Source: Bacteroidaceae bacterium
GTDB lineage: Bacteria > Bacteroidota > Bacteroidia > Bacteroidales > Bacteroidaceae
Direction of reading: 5' to 3'
Assembly: GCA_900770655.1 (NCBI GenBank)
Contig: CAAGLA010000034.1
Location: 1 to 64,000 of the forward strand
Length of the DNA stretch: 64,000 nucleotides
Position 1 is the stretch's first letter. Each line of letters starts with the position of its first letter. Positions 45,230-53,389 of the stretch are shown piece after piece. The notes beneath the pieces are model-generated. The model searched no databases and was not told the origin of the DNA. It saw nothing but the letters and a program-made list of their open reading frames with translations. Position numbers and translations under genes: made by a program.

Positions 45230-46642
45230 ATGAAAAACAGACACTTTATAAAGAGCTTCGGTGCAGTGCTGGTGCTGTTGCTCGTTGCTGTTGCTGCTCA
45301 GGCACAGCAGACTTTGAGAACGGGATATTTCTTGAAAGGCAACTCTTATCGTTACAGGATTAACCCTGCGATGATGAATGAGAGAAACTTTGTATCGTTG
45401 CCGGTACTTGGTAATATAAACATTAATACAAACGGTAACATTGGCCTTTCGCATTTTGTGTACGATGCCCCTAACGGAGAAGACTTGGTAACATTTATGC
45501 ACCCCTCTGTTTCCGACGACAAATTCTTGGGAGAACTCGACGACGAAAACAATATTTCGCTCGGTGCCGATTTTACTCTCCTTGCTGCGGGCTTCTATGC
45601 TTTTGGCGGTTACAACACCATAGACTTGGGAGTACACTCGAGGGTTGGTATGAACGTACCATACGATATGTTCAAGTTTATGAAGGTGATGGGCAACGAT
45701 GAGTACTGCATTAACGACCTGAACCTCTCTACAAGCAACTATATAGACCTTGCTTTGGGACACTCGCACAAGATAACAGATGACTTGACAGTGGGTGCAC
45801 GTCTTAAATTCCTCTTCGGTCTTGCATACGCCGATGTTATGTTCGACAAAATGGAACTCTCTTTGAGTGGCAAGCAGTGGATTGTCAATGCTCAGGGTAC
45901 AGCCGATATTGCAATGGGCGGCGCGTTCAAACATTCAAACGACCGCTTTGTGAACGGTGCCCCGGCTGTTGACGGTTACGACGATGTCTCTGTTGGCCTG
46001 AACGGCTTTGGTATGGGGCTTGACTTGGGTGTTACATACGACCTTAGCAACGTATTGACCGAAGGTCTTGTGGTGTCGGCATCGCTCAACGATATTGGTT
46101 TTATGAATTGGAACAAGGTTGCCAGAGCCGGGGTATCTCCTGAAGAACCGTTTGTTTTCGACGGCTTTGACGATATAGCTATTCACGACGATATTCCCGG
46201 CACCAGCTTGGAGGACCAGTTCGATGACTTGCAGGAAGACCTTGAGAACTTCTTTGCTCTCGAAGATAGAGGCGAAGGCTCTGTCAGCAATATGTTGTCG
46301 GCAACACTCAATGTCGGTGTTGAGTATGCAATGCCATTCTATAATAAATTGAGTGCGGGTATTCTCTATACAAGCCGTTTCGACAGTATGTACCCTCTGC
46401 ATCAGTTCTCGTTTATGGCAAATGTGGCTCCGCTCAAATGGTTCGATATGGCTTTGAGTGCCACAGCGTCGAACTACGGTGCCGGCTTTGGCGCTATGGC
46501 GAATGTGCACCTTAAAGGCTTTAACCTGTTTGTGGGTACAGACTGTTTTGTAGGAAAGGTGGGCAAGCAGTTTATTCCTGTTGACAATATGAATGCGAGT
46601 GTAGCATTCGGTATAAATATCCCTTTCGGTGCAAGAAGATAA
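45230..46642 (+). CDS. DUF5723-like outer-membrane barrel protein
   Basis: This 470-residue protein has a signal peptide ending AQAQ (about 1-25). The start of the mature part (TGYFLKGNSYRYRINPAMMNERNFVSLP) fits the DUF5723 family. Alternating hydrophobic strands and many Gly/aromatic turns point to an outer-membrane beta barrel related to PorV/FadL-like proteins. The sequence ends ASVAFGINIPFGARR, a plausible last strand. It follows the lipoprotein gene at 20 bases. Function unknown. Confidence 0.82.
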   Translation: MKNRHFIKSFGAVLVLLLVAVAAQAQQTLRTGYFLKGNSYRYRINPAMMNERNFVSLPVLGNININTNGNIGLSHFVYDAPNGEDLVTFMHPSVSDDKFLGELDDENNISLGADFTLLAAGFYAFGGYNTIDLGVHSRVGMNVPYDMFKFMKVMGNDEYCINDLNLSTSNYIDLALGHSHKITDDLTVGARLKFLFGLAYADVMFDKMELSLSGKQWIVNAQGTADIAMGGAFKHSNDRFVNGAPAVDGYDDVSVGLNGFGMGLDLGVTYDLSNVLTEGLVVSASLNDIGFMNWNKVARAGVSPEEPFVFDGFDDIAIHDDIPGTSLEDQFDDLQEDLENFFALEDRGEGSVSNMLSATLNVGVEYAMPFYNKLSAGILYTSRFDSMYPLHQFSFMANVAPLKWFDMALSATASNYGAGFGAMANVHLKGFNLFVGTDCFVGKVGKQFIPVDNMNASVAFGINIPFGARR

Positions 46643-46664
46643 AATTATTTATAAACCCGTATAG

Positions 46665-46690
46665 AAAATGGTGGCCGCGGCCACCATTTT
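46665..46690. terminator. Bidirectional terminator between the DUF5723 gene and tadA
   Basis: A 26-base perfect palindrome (AAAATGGTGGCC with its complement, no loop beyond the centre) is flanked by T residues on the right. It separates convergent genes. Confidence 0.85.
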
Positions 46691-46692
46691 TT

Positions 46693-47124
46693 TTATCGTT
46701 TGCTTTGGAAGAATTTCTTCATCAGTTCGCTTGCCTCCTCGGCGCAGATACCGCTTGTGACATCGGTCTTGGGGTGCAGCACATTGGGGGAGTAGCGCAG
46801 GTAGCCTCGCTTTTCGTCTGCAGTTCCATAGACAAGCCTGCCCAGCTGAGACCACGCAATGGCTCCGGCACACATAGGGCAGGGCTCCACTGTTACATAC
46901 AGTGTGCAGTCGCTGAGGTATTTGCCGCCAATGTTGGTGGCAGCGGCTGTTATGGCTTGCATTTCGGCGTGGGCGGTTACGTCGTTGAGTGTCTCGGTGA
47001 GGTTATGCGCTCTGGCAATAATGCGTCCGTTGCACACAATTACAGCGCCTATGGGCACTTCGTCTTCGTCAAAGGCTTTGCGTGCCTCCGCAAGAGCCTG
47101 TTTCATATAGTCAAAATCGGTCAT
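46693..47124 (-). CDS. tadA: tRNA-specific adenosine deaminase
   Basis: This 143-residue zinc deaminase converts adenosine to inosine at the wobble position of tRNA-Arg(ACG). The zinc site is HAEMQAI (His and catalytic Glu) and PCPMCAGAI (two Cys). Length is typical. Guanine-deaminase-like relatives exist, but the sequence around the zinc site fits TadA. It starts 6 bases after the small ribbon-helix-helix-like gene. Confidence 0.9.
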   Translation of the reverse strand: MTDFDYMKQALAEARKAFDEDEVPIGAVIVCNGRIIARAHNLTETLNDVTAHAEMQAITAAATNIGGKYLSDCTLYVTVEPCPMCAGAIAWSQLGRLVYGTADEKRGYLRYSPNVLHPKTDVTSGICAEEASELMKKFFQSKR

Positions 47125-47130
47125 CTGTAG

Positions 47131-47370
47131 TTAACGGCGCATATCGTGTTCCCCAAAAAGAGTGGGGTAGTCCTCGTCGAGGTTTTTGTAAATGAAAGAG
47201 AGAAGGGTTTCGCGCATCCAGTTGCTCTTGTTGTTAATGCGGTACTTCTTAAGGTAGTCGTCTATTATTTTCATCTCTTCATCGCTGACAAGGCACACTA
47301 TACGTGAATGGCGCACAGGCTGGGTGCGCGGGGTCGTTGCTTTGGGTGTGTTCTTTTTTCTTGTAGCCAT
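47131..47370 (-). CDS. Small basic protein, possible ribbon-helix-helix DNA-binding type
   Basis: This 79-residue protein has a Lys/Thr/Pro-rich N-terminus and a folded part with a strand (SRIVCLVSDEEM) and two helices (KIIDDYLKKYRI and WMRETLLSFIYK), the order expected of a ribbon-helix-helix protein. The start at 47370 (MATRKKN) is preferred to the in-frame ATG 15 codons upstream. It precedes tadA by 6 bases and is divergent from yraN. The DNA-binding role is inferred from the fold pattern only. Confidence 0.7.
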   Translation of the reverse strand: MATRKKNTPKATTPRTQPVRHSRIVCLVSDEEMKIIDDYLKKYRINNKSNWMRETLLSFIYKNLDEDYPTLFGEHDMRR

Positions 47371-47440
47371 AGGAGTTGCCTGCAACTTTTGCGTTGTGGT
47401 GCAAAAATAGTTCAACTTGTGCCGAAATGCAAGTTTTCAC

Positions 47441-47471
47441 TTGTTTTTCCTCACTGCAAATATTATCTTCG
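47441..47471 (+). promoter_or_regulatory. Promoter of the yraN-birA run
   Basis: TTGT (47441-47444) and TATCTTCG (47464-47471) are 19 bases apart, 26 bases before the ATG. Confidence 0.55.
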
Positions 47472-47497
47472 TCGGGTAAAACGGTAATTGGGACACT

Positions 47498-47860
47498 ATG
47501 GCACAGCATAATCTGCTTGGAAACAAAGGCGAGCTGCTGGCGGCACGCTATCTTCTTGATAAGGGGTATGCTGTGCTTCATTATAATTGGCGTTCGGGGC
47601 ATAAAGAGATTGACATTATTGCGAAAGAGCATAATGTCCTTGTTTTCGTGGAGGTTAAGACACGTACCAGCGAACAGTATGGTGCAGCTTTCACGGCTGT
47701 AGACGACAAAAAGATACAGCGCCTTTTGTCGGCGGCAGAATCGTATGTAAAACAGAACAGAATAGACCTTGAATACCGTTTCGATGTGGTCACTGTTGTG
47801 GGTAGCGGAGAACACTATAGTATAGAACATATAAAAGATGCCTTTGGCGCAACTTGGTAA
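47498..47860 (+). CDS. YraN family (UPF0102) nuclease-fold protein
   Basis: This 120-residue cytoplasmic protein has the YraN signature: GNKGELLAARYLLDKGY near the start, then HKEIDIIAKEHNVLVFVEVKTR. The Asp, Glu and Lys of EIDII...VEVKTR form a restriction-endonuclease-like active site. The role in the cell is not established. It is the first gene of a run with the MmcQ-like gene (13 bases) and birA (41 bases). Confidence 0.92.
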   Translation: MAQHNLLGNKGELLAARYLLDKGYAVLHYNWRSGHKEIDIIAKEHNVLVFVEVKTRTSEQYGAAFTAVDDKKIQRLLSAAESYVKQNRIDLEYRFDVVTVVGSGEHYSIEHIKDAFGATW

Positions 47861-47873
47861 CTCTTTTTAATCT

Positions 47874-48254
47874 ATGAATATCGAAGATGCACGTCTCTAT
47901 TGTTTGGGGAAAATGAATGCTACAGAGGATTTTCCTTTCGACGAAACCACGCTTGCCTTTAGGGTGGAAAACAAGATATTTGCTATATGTGACCTTGATA
48001 ACATAAAATGGTTCTGCGTAAAATGCGATGCCGACTATGCTATTGAATTGCGTGACAAGTATCCGCAGATAGAGCCTGCTTGGCATATGAACAAGCGCTA
48101 TTGGAACCAGCTCGATATTGCAGCTCTCGACGATGAACTCTTCTTCTCTCTTGTAGACCACTCCTACAACGAGGTAATCAAGAAGTTGCCAAAGAAAATT
48201 CGTCTGAAGTATGGGGTGGAAACTGAAAGCGGAAAACTGAAAACGGAAAGCTGA
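47874..48254 (+). CDS. MmcQ/YjbR family protein
   Basis: This 126-residue protein has the double-wing CyaY-like fold of the MmcQ/YjbR family: MNIEDARLYCLGKM at the N-terminus, the strand pair FRVENKIFAICDL and KWFCVKCDAD, and the end block WNQLDIAALDDELFFSLVDHSYNEVIKKLP. The function of the family is unclear; some members are called DNA-binding. The last about 11 residues come from a simple GAAA-rich repeat and look like an addition. Confidence 0.88.
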   Translation: MNIEDARLYCLGKMNATEDFPFDETTLAFRVENKIFAICDLDNIKWFCVKCDADYAIELRDKYPQIEPAWHMNKRYWNQLDIAALDDELFFSLVDHSYNEVIKKLPKKIRLKYGVETESGKLKTES

Positions 48255-48257
48255 AAG
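48230..48257 (+). repeat. Short degenerate GAAA(A/G)C-type repeat
   Basis: Several near copies of a CTGAAAnCGGAAA-like unit run across the 3' end of the MmcQ-like gene and its stop codon. A TGTGGATAA (48259-48267), complementary to a DnaA box, follows directly; a single copy is not evidence of an origin. Confidence 0.5.
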
Positions 48258-48295
48258 TTGTGGATAAGTGAGCTAACGGGTTAAATAAGAATAAT

Positions 48296-49039
48296 ATGCC
48301 AATTTATATTAAGTGTCTCGATGTTGTAGACTCCACCAACCGTTATGTGCGCGATGAGGCCGATAATTTGTGGGTCGATGGCAAAGATTTTGTTGCTGTA
48401 ACAGCCACGCACCAGACAGCCGGCCGAGGGCAGCGCGGCAATGCGTGGCAGTCGCAGAGCGGCAAGAATCTTCTGTTGAGTATTCTCCTGCGCCCGGGAT
48501 GTGCACTTGAGGTTTCCGGTCAGTTCCTGCTGTCGCAGGCTGTGGCTCTCTCAATACATTCAGCAATGGAGTGTTATGGTGTTGAAACAAGGCTAAAGTG
48601 GCCCAATGACGTTTATGCAGGCAATAGGAAATTGGGAGGCATTCTTGTGGAACTCGACTATTCCGGTGCTTTTGTGGAGCAGGCAATAGTGGGTATAGGG
48701 CTCAATGTGAATCAGGCAGAGTTTCCGCCTATGGACAGGGTGCCTGTCTCTATGAAAATGTTGTTGGGCAGGGATATTCCTGTGGAAGATGTATTGCACG
48801 GTGTGCTTTGCCTCTTCAATCGCTATTATAATGAACTGCGTTGGGGTAGCAAGGAAACCATCTCTTCTGAGTATCGGGAGTTGCTGCTTGGCTTGGGTGA
48901 GCAACGTGAATTTGTAGATTCCGCTGGTTCTTTTACTGCAACAATCGAGGGGGTGGAACCGAATGGTCGTCTGCTGCTTAGGCGCAGCGATGGCTCTCTT
49001 TCGCGCTATTGCTTTAAAGAGGTAGAACAACTGCTATAG
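48296..49039 (+). CDS. birA: Biotin-[acetyl-CoA-carboxylase] ligase
   Basis: This 247-residue enzyme activates biotin with ATP and attaches it to the biotin carboxyl carrier protein. The biotinyl-AMP loop is GRGQRGNAWQSQSGKNLLLS (about 43-62), and LKWPNDVYAGNRKLGGILVE is the second catalytic block. There is no N-terminal DNA-binding domain, so it is a pure ligase (class I). The last codons overlap by six bases the end of the small membrane protein gene on the other strand. Confidence 0.95.
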   Translation: MPIYIKCLDVVDSTNRYVRDEADNLWVDGKDFVAVTATHQTAGRGQRGNAWQSQSGKNLLLSILLRPGCALEVSGQFLLSQAVALSIHSAMECYGVETRLKWPNDVYAGNRKLGGILVELDYSGAFVEQAIVGIGLNVNQAEFPPMDRVPVSMKMLLGRDIPVEDVLHGVLCLFNRYYNELRWGSKETISSEYRELLLGLGEQREFVDSAGSFTATIEGVEPNGRLLLRRSDGSLSRYCFKEVEQLL

Positions 49040-49282
49040 CTTGTTGCCCTCTCTTCTTGAATCCTTTATATCCTGCATCTCTTTTTCTCTTTCTCTGCGC
49101 AGTCTTTCGCGCTTGCGCAGCAGAACCCACAGAAGTGCGAGTACTGCAACGGAAACTCCTATTGTCGCCCACTTTTCGCCATTGCTCATCTCTTTGTTCT
49201 GTGGAAACAGGAATATATACATAAGTGCCGTATATACAGCAAGCACGGCAATGGTTATATTGGGGTTTCTTAAAAATCTCAT
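49034..49282 (-). CDS. Small two-helix membrane protein
   Basis: This 82-residue protein has two predicted membrane helices (about 9-26 and 40-56), then a highly charged cytoplasmic helix (RKRERLRREREKEMQD). No family is recognised by eye beyond similar small proteins of Bacteroidales. It converges on birA with a six-base overlap. Confidence 0.7.
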   Translation of the reverse strand: MRFLRNPNITIAVLAVYTALMYIFLFPQNKEMSNGEKWATIGVSVAVLALLWVLLRKRERLRREREKEMQDIKDSRREGNKL

Positions 49283-49444
49283 ATCCGGTTGTTTTTGTGT
49301 GAAAGTTATCCTTGTTCGTTCTTTGCAAAGTTAAGAATAAAAAACATTATAGAGGCAGAAGTTAACCTTTTGCCGTAAATTATAGCATAATTTAAGAAAT
49401 TGTTCTACTTTTACAGAAACTAAAGAGATTAACAAAACAGTAAT

Positions 49445-50155
49445 ATGGCAAAGTTTAAACGTATTCTTTTAAAGCTCAGCGGCGAGAGCCTTATGGGCGA
49501 ACAGGGTTATGGTATAGATGTAAAGCGTCTTGGTGAGTATGCAACTCAAATAAAAGAGGTTGTTGCTATGGGTGTTCAGGTGGGTATTGTCATTGGCGGC
49601 GGAAATATCTTCCGCGGGCTCACCGGTGCCGGCAAGGGCTTCGACCGTGTAAAGGGCGACCAAATGGGTATGATGGCCACAGTAATCAACAGCCTTGCTC
49701 TCAGTTCGGCTCTGGGTGCAGCCGGGGTTCCCAATAAGGTGCTCACAGCTATACGTATGGAGCCTGTCGGCGAGTTCTATACAAAGTGGAAGGCTATAGA
49801 GGCTATGGAGCAGGGAATGGTTGTCATTATGGCTGCCGGAACCGGCAGTCCCTACTTTACAACAGACACCGGCTCGTCGTTGCGCGGCATTGAAATTGAG
49901 GCCGATGTTATGCTTAAGGGTACCCGCGTAGACGGTATCTACACTGCCGACCCTGAAAAGGACCCAACGGCAACCAAATTCCACGATATTACATACGACG
50001 AGGTTATATCGCGCGGGCTTAAGGTTATGGATATAACAGCTACTGCAATGTGCCGCGAAAACAATCTTCCTATATATGTCTTTAATATGGATGTTGTGGG
50101 TAATCTGCGCCGTGTTATGGATGGGGAGGATATTGGTACATTTGTTCATCCGTAA
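49445..50155 (+). CDS. pyrH: UMP kinase
   Basis: This 236-residue cytoplasmic kinase makes UDP from UMP and ATP. Family signatures are complete: KRILLKLSGESLMG at the N-terminus, GGGNIFRG, GDQMGMMATVINSLAL, GTGSPYFTTDTGSSLRGIE and KGTRVDGIYTADPEKDP. Length matches other PyrH proteins. The region upstream (49283-49444) has only a weak promoter-like TACTTTTA. Confidence 0.97.
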   Translation: MAKFKRILLKLSGESLMGEQGYGIDVKRLGEYATQIKEVVAMGVQVGIVIGGGNIFRGLTGAGKGFDRVKGDQMGMMATVINSLALSSALGAAGVPNKVLTAIRMEPVGEFYTKWKAIEAMEQGMVVIMAAGTGSPYFTTDTGSSLRGIEIEADVMLKGTRVDGIYTADPEKDPTATKFHDITYDEVISRGLKVMDITATAMCRENNLPIYVFNMDVVGNLRRVMDGEDIGTFVHP

Positions 50156-50167
50156 TAACACTGCTAA

Positions 50168-50311
50168 AAAGGCATCTGCTGTGTTACGCTCGTTTTTGTA
50201 AACAGTCATTTAGGGCTACTAAACTCCTGTTTCCAAAAACTTCGCAAGCCTTGCATCTACACTTTTTATCAGCGTTATTTTTAGTAGTAGGTAAAGGCAT
50301 CTGCTGTGTTA
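50168..50311. repeat. 19-bp direct repeat pair enclosing a hairpin
   Basis: The same 19 bases (AAAGGCATCTGCTGTGTTA) occur at 50168-50186 and 50293-50311, 125 bases apart. Between them, 50192-50240 can fold into a long imperfect hairpin: GTTTTTG/CAAAAAC, AAACAG/CTGTTT and TTTAG/CTAAA, with one mismatch and one small internal loop. It has the form of a small mobile or structured element, but no matching copy elsewhere in the window was found. Confidence 0.6.
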
Positions 50312-50323
50312 AGTGGCAAGGTG

Positions 50324-50375
50324 TTTATATAAAACGACAGGAAGGGCACGTACCCTTCCTGTCGTTTTATATAAA
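50324..50375. terminator. 23-bp convergent terminator
   Basis: A 23-bp perfect stem (50324-50346 and 50353-50375) with a 6-base loop lies between pyrH and the end of the polyphosphate-type operon. The T-rich outer arms serve both directions. Confidence 0.85.
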
Positions 50376-50385
50376 TGCATACTTT

Positions 50386-52080
50386 TTATTCAGCCTCCTT
50401 TGTCAAGAGCCAACCGCCGGTTTGGGCAGCATAGTGGCTTAATGCGGCGCAGGAAGAACTGTAGGCATTTACACGGCCGCCGTTAATGGTTATTCCATCT
50501 GTGGCAGCAATGGCATTGTCGTATGCGCTTGCAACTATGGCACCGTTGTTAATGGTTATGTTTCGGCAGGTGATAGCGCGGCTCTTCTTGTCGTCGGCTA
50601 TTTCGGTGTAGTTCTCCTCTTGGGCAAGCAATGTGATGTTGCCGCTGTCGATAACTATGTCACCGTTGCAGTTTATGCCCTTTGAACCTCGGCCCGAACA
50701 TTCAATGGCTATGACTCCGCCTGTTATATTGATGTTGTTCTCGCATTTAATACCGCCAGCCGATGTCTCATCGGCAGATATTGTGCCGCTTGCAATGCCG
50801 GTGAGCTTTCCACCGGTGAACAAGACTGAACCGTCGCAGTTTATAATCTTCGATGCGTTGCCGTTAACGCGGGCATTTATTATGCCGCCCGTCTGCGTGT
50901 AGTCACCGGTAGACTGCAAGGCAGAGCTCTTCTCTCCTGTGGTGTTTATGCATATATATCCGCCTCTGATAGTGGCATTGGGGGTAATGGCGGGGTCGGG
51001 TATGGAGTCTTCATAGACAACCTTTATGCCTTCGCCTCCCGATGTTATATCCAGCTCGCCGGCTTCAATAATCAGCTCTCCTTCGCTACACTCAATACCG
51101 TTGCTTGTGGCGTTTATCTTTATTACCGGTGCTTTGTCGGTTGAGCGGCCTATTATGAACTTGTCTTTGGTGCGGAACCCGTCTTTGGCGGCAGCGGTGA
51201 TGTTTATGTTGCCGCTGCGTATCCTAATGTAGTCGTCGCTGCAGATAGCGTGCCCGCCATGGCTGCATACATTAAGCACTCCGGTATTCTTGTTGTAACC
51301 GTCGAATATCAGTTGCCCTTCGCTGAAGAGTGTTCCTTTCTGGTCCTCTTCCTTGCCGTCGCTGCCAATTACCGGTGCACTGTACGTTGCTCCGTCGCAT
51401 AGAGTGTTCACGCTGTTGTCGCCAATAGAGAAATAGACCTCTTTGCCGCTCTGTATGTTTATTGCAGGGCCATTGGGGTTGGTAAGCGTTATTCCTTGCG
51501 CAATTATGCGGAACCTCTTTTCGCTGTATATCTTCAAGGAACCGTTGCTGCAGTTGCCTCTTAAAATGTAGGCAACCTTGCTGCGTGCGGAATTTATTGT
51601 CAAGTGGGTTCCTTCTATGGTAAAGGATACTGTTGCGTCGGAATTCTGGTTCGAAACTGTTACGCCTGTTTCGCTGTATGTTATGGTGTAAACTTTTGTT
51701 GTTGAAAAGTTCTCAACGAAATCTTCATATTCCGGGTCGGTCTCAAGAGTTGGTATGCTCTCTGTAATCTCGTTGTAGCTCTCTTTGTCGGTTTCGTCGA
51801 ATGTTACAACGGGGTTAAGGTCGTACGTCAGTTCTGTAGCCTTGTCGGTTGCAGGGGCAATGGATTCTATTCGGCCGGTATAGAAGCGGCTGGTAATATA
51901 TTGCGAGCCGTTCCCGGGGAAGAGGATGTTTATAAGCTGCTCTTCTTCGTTGAATGTAATCTCTTCTACCTGCTTGGTGTCAAAGGCTTGGTAGGTGCCG
52001 TCGGTGTTGTTTACATAGAGCACCTGAGCCTGCAGCATCTGTGCTGCCAGCAGGAATAGGGTAAATACAGCCTTTTTCAT
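50386..52080 (-). CDS. Secreted DUF4353-like (carbohydrate-binding domain) beta-helix protein
   Basis: This 564-residue secreted protein has a signal peptide (about 1-18). A small N-terminal module (VLYVNNTDGTYQAFDTKQVE, then EITF and GRIESI) is shared with the preceding 152-residue protein. Residues about 130-550 are a repetitive parallel-beta-helix-like region with units such as GGHAICSDDYIRIRSGNINI, ITAAAKDGFRTKDK, SNGIECSEGELIIEAGELDI and GSKGINCNGDIVIDSGNITL. This matches the DUF4353 family, often annotated as carbohydrate-binding. Its ATG overlaps the stop of the previous gene (ATGA). It is the last gene of the five-gene operon. Confidence 0.85.
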   Translation of the reverse strand: MKKAVFTLFLLAAQMLQAQVLYVNNTDGTYQAFDTKQVEEITFNEEEQLINILFPGNGSQYITSRFYTGRIESIAPATDKATELTYDLNPVVTFDETDKESYNEITESIPTLETDPEYEDFVENFSTTKVYTITYSETGVTVSNQNSDATVSFTIEGTHLTINSARSKVAYILRGNCSNGSLKIYSEKRFRIIAQGITLTNPNGPAINIQSGKEVYFSIGDNSVNTLCDGATYSAPVIGSDGKEEDQKGTLFSEGQLIFDGYNKNTGVLNVCSHGGHAICSDDYIRIRSGNINITAAAKDGFRTKDKFIIGRSTDKAPVIKINATSNGIECSEGELIIEAGELDITSGGEGIKVVYEDSIPDPAITPNATIRGGYICINTTGEKSSALQSTGDYTQTGGIINARVNGNASKIINCDGSVLFTGGKLTGIASGTISADETSAGGIKCENNINITGGVIAIECSGRGSKGINCNGDIVIDSGNITLLAQEENYTEIADDKKSRAITCRNITINNGAIVASAYDNAIAATDGITINGGRVNAYSSSCAALSHYAAQTGGWLLTKEAE

Positions 52081-52535
52081 CGTTTTATGATTTTTGCAGT
52101 CTGGTTGCCTGCTTTTACAATATATATGCCTTGTGGCAGGTTGGCAATGCTCACTTTGCTGCAGTCGGCCTTAAGGCGTACACAAAGAACCTGTGAACCT
52201 ATTACGTCGTAAATGGTTACCATTGTCTCTGCTGCGCAGTTAATGGTTATCTCGTCGCGGGTTATGTAGGTTACGAGCTCTCTCTCTTGGGGCTTGACAT
52301 CCTCTATGGACGTGAAGTCTCCAAAATAGATTCTGTTAATATCTCCCATAGCGGCGCTGCTCTTTGTTCCGTTTGTCTGCTCTATATTTACAGTGGTGCC
52401 GTTGAATGTTATCTTTTCGAGATTGTCGAGCGATATAATATCATTTTCACCGCCTTGCCGGTCTATAAGCATCTGCTGTGCAGTGGCAGGAAGCCCGAAG
52501 GCAAGTATGGCTATCAGTGTGTAAATCTTCTTCAT
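52077..52535 (-). CDS. Small secreted protein with C-terminal sorting domain
   Basis: This 152-residue protein has a signal peptide (ending PATA, about 1-19) and the small module MLIDRQGGENDIISLDNLEK, ITF, DINRIYFGD that also begins the next protein. Its last about 75 residues (VTIYDVIGSQVLCVRLKADC, IANLPQGIYIVKAGNQTAKI) fit a type IX secretion sorting domain. So most of the mature protein is module plus sorting tail. It is 14 bases after the DUF2490 gene and overlaps the DUF4353 gene by 4 bases. Confidence 0.8.
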   Translation of the reverse strand: MKKIYTLIAILAFGLPATAQQMLIDRQGGENDIISLDNLEKITFNGTTVNIEQTNGTKSSAAMGDINRIYFGDFTSIEDVKPQERELVTYITRDEITINCAAETMVTIYDVIGSQVLCVRLKADCSKVSIANLPQGIYIVKAGNQTAKIIKR

Positions 52536-52549
52536 ATATTATTCCGGTT

Positions 52550-53389
52550 TTATAGGTCAATAGAGTATTCAACTCCAAGTGCGTATCCTTTGGGCTCGTC
52601 GTCGTCGGCTGCATCTTGGTAGAGGAAATATAGCGATATTGAATTGTCTTTGTTGAACTTGTAGCTTGCACCGGCACGGTAACGCAGTTTGTCGCATCCG
52701 GCCCATTCGTCGAGACGTGTGTATAGTTCTACCGATGCAAACGGTGTTATTTTGCAGTTGCGTATATCCCACTTTGCTGTGAGGCGCGAACGCAGGGTGG
52801 TATTGTGTTTTGTGCGTTTGAATTCGGGCTCGGTGAGTTCGGTAAGTTGGTAATCTCCCGCAACAGGGTCTGTGTATTCGTAACGGTACTTTGTTTCGTC
52901 GGTTGTTGTTGAATTTGTGCGGGTGTACTGCAAGCGCTCGCGCAAGGTGAATTCAACACGCCCAACCTTGTATTCTCCCTGAAGCGTGAAGTAGAAACGG
53001 TTCCTTATATTCCAGTAGGCGTGGTCAACGTTGTAATTGCACAGGCTTAATGTCTCGTCAAAGATATCTTTGATATTTGTCTCTTCGGGCTTGCGGGTAT
53101 ATATAAAACTGTAACCAATGTTTGCCTTGAACATCTTGCTTAGCTTGTAGTCGAGGCTTGCACCTATAGCCCAACGTTCTACGTTGCTCACGTAATCTAT
53201 GGTGCGGAACTCGGCATCGACGCCGAACTTGAATTTCTTGTTTATCTTCTTGCTGGCTTCGAATGTGGTCCAAATGCCGTATTCATCGCTGTTGTCCTGT
53301 GCTTTGGCGGTGAGTGTGGGCAATATGGCCATTATCGCCAGCAACAGAATAACTGCTGCGTTTTTCTTAGTTCTTGAGTTTGTATTCAT
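52550..53389 (-). CDS. DUF2490-like outer-membrane barrel protein
   Basis: This 279-residue protein has a signal peptide (ending TAKA, near 29). The mature part is a series of amphipathic strands with the opening EYGIWTTFEASKKINKKFKF seen in the DUF2490 family. It ends in an aromatic/charged strand (GYALGVEYSIDL) expected of an outer-membrane beta barrel. It overlaps the DUF4956 gene by 23 bases, which implies translational coupling. Function unknown; DUF2490 genes recur next to VTC/DUF4956 genes in Bacteroidetes as I recall. Confidence 0.8.
   Translation of the reverse strand: MNTNSRTKKNAAVILLLAIMAILPTLTAKAQDNSDEYGIWTTFEASKKINKKFKFGVDAEFRTIDYVSNVERWAIGASLDYKLSKMFKANIGYSFIYTRKPEETNIKDIFDETLSLCNYNVDHAYWNIRNRFYFTLQGEYKVGRVEFTLRERLQYTRTNSTTTDETKYRYEYTDPVAGDYQLTELTEPEFKRTKHNTTLRSRLTAKWDIRNCKITPFASVELYTRLDEWAGCDKLRYRAGASYKFNKDNSISLYFLYQDAADDDEPKGYALGVEYSIDL

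Noticed and set aside
43515..45934. Several minus-strand open frames across the lipoprotein and barrel genes
   Set aside because: Antisense frames of real genes with signal peptides and in-line spacing.
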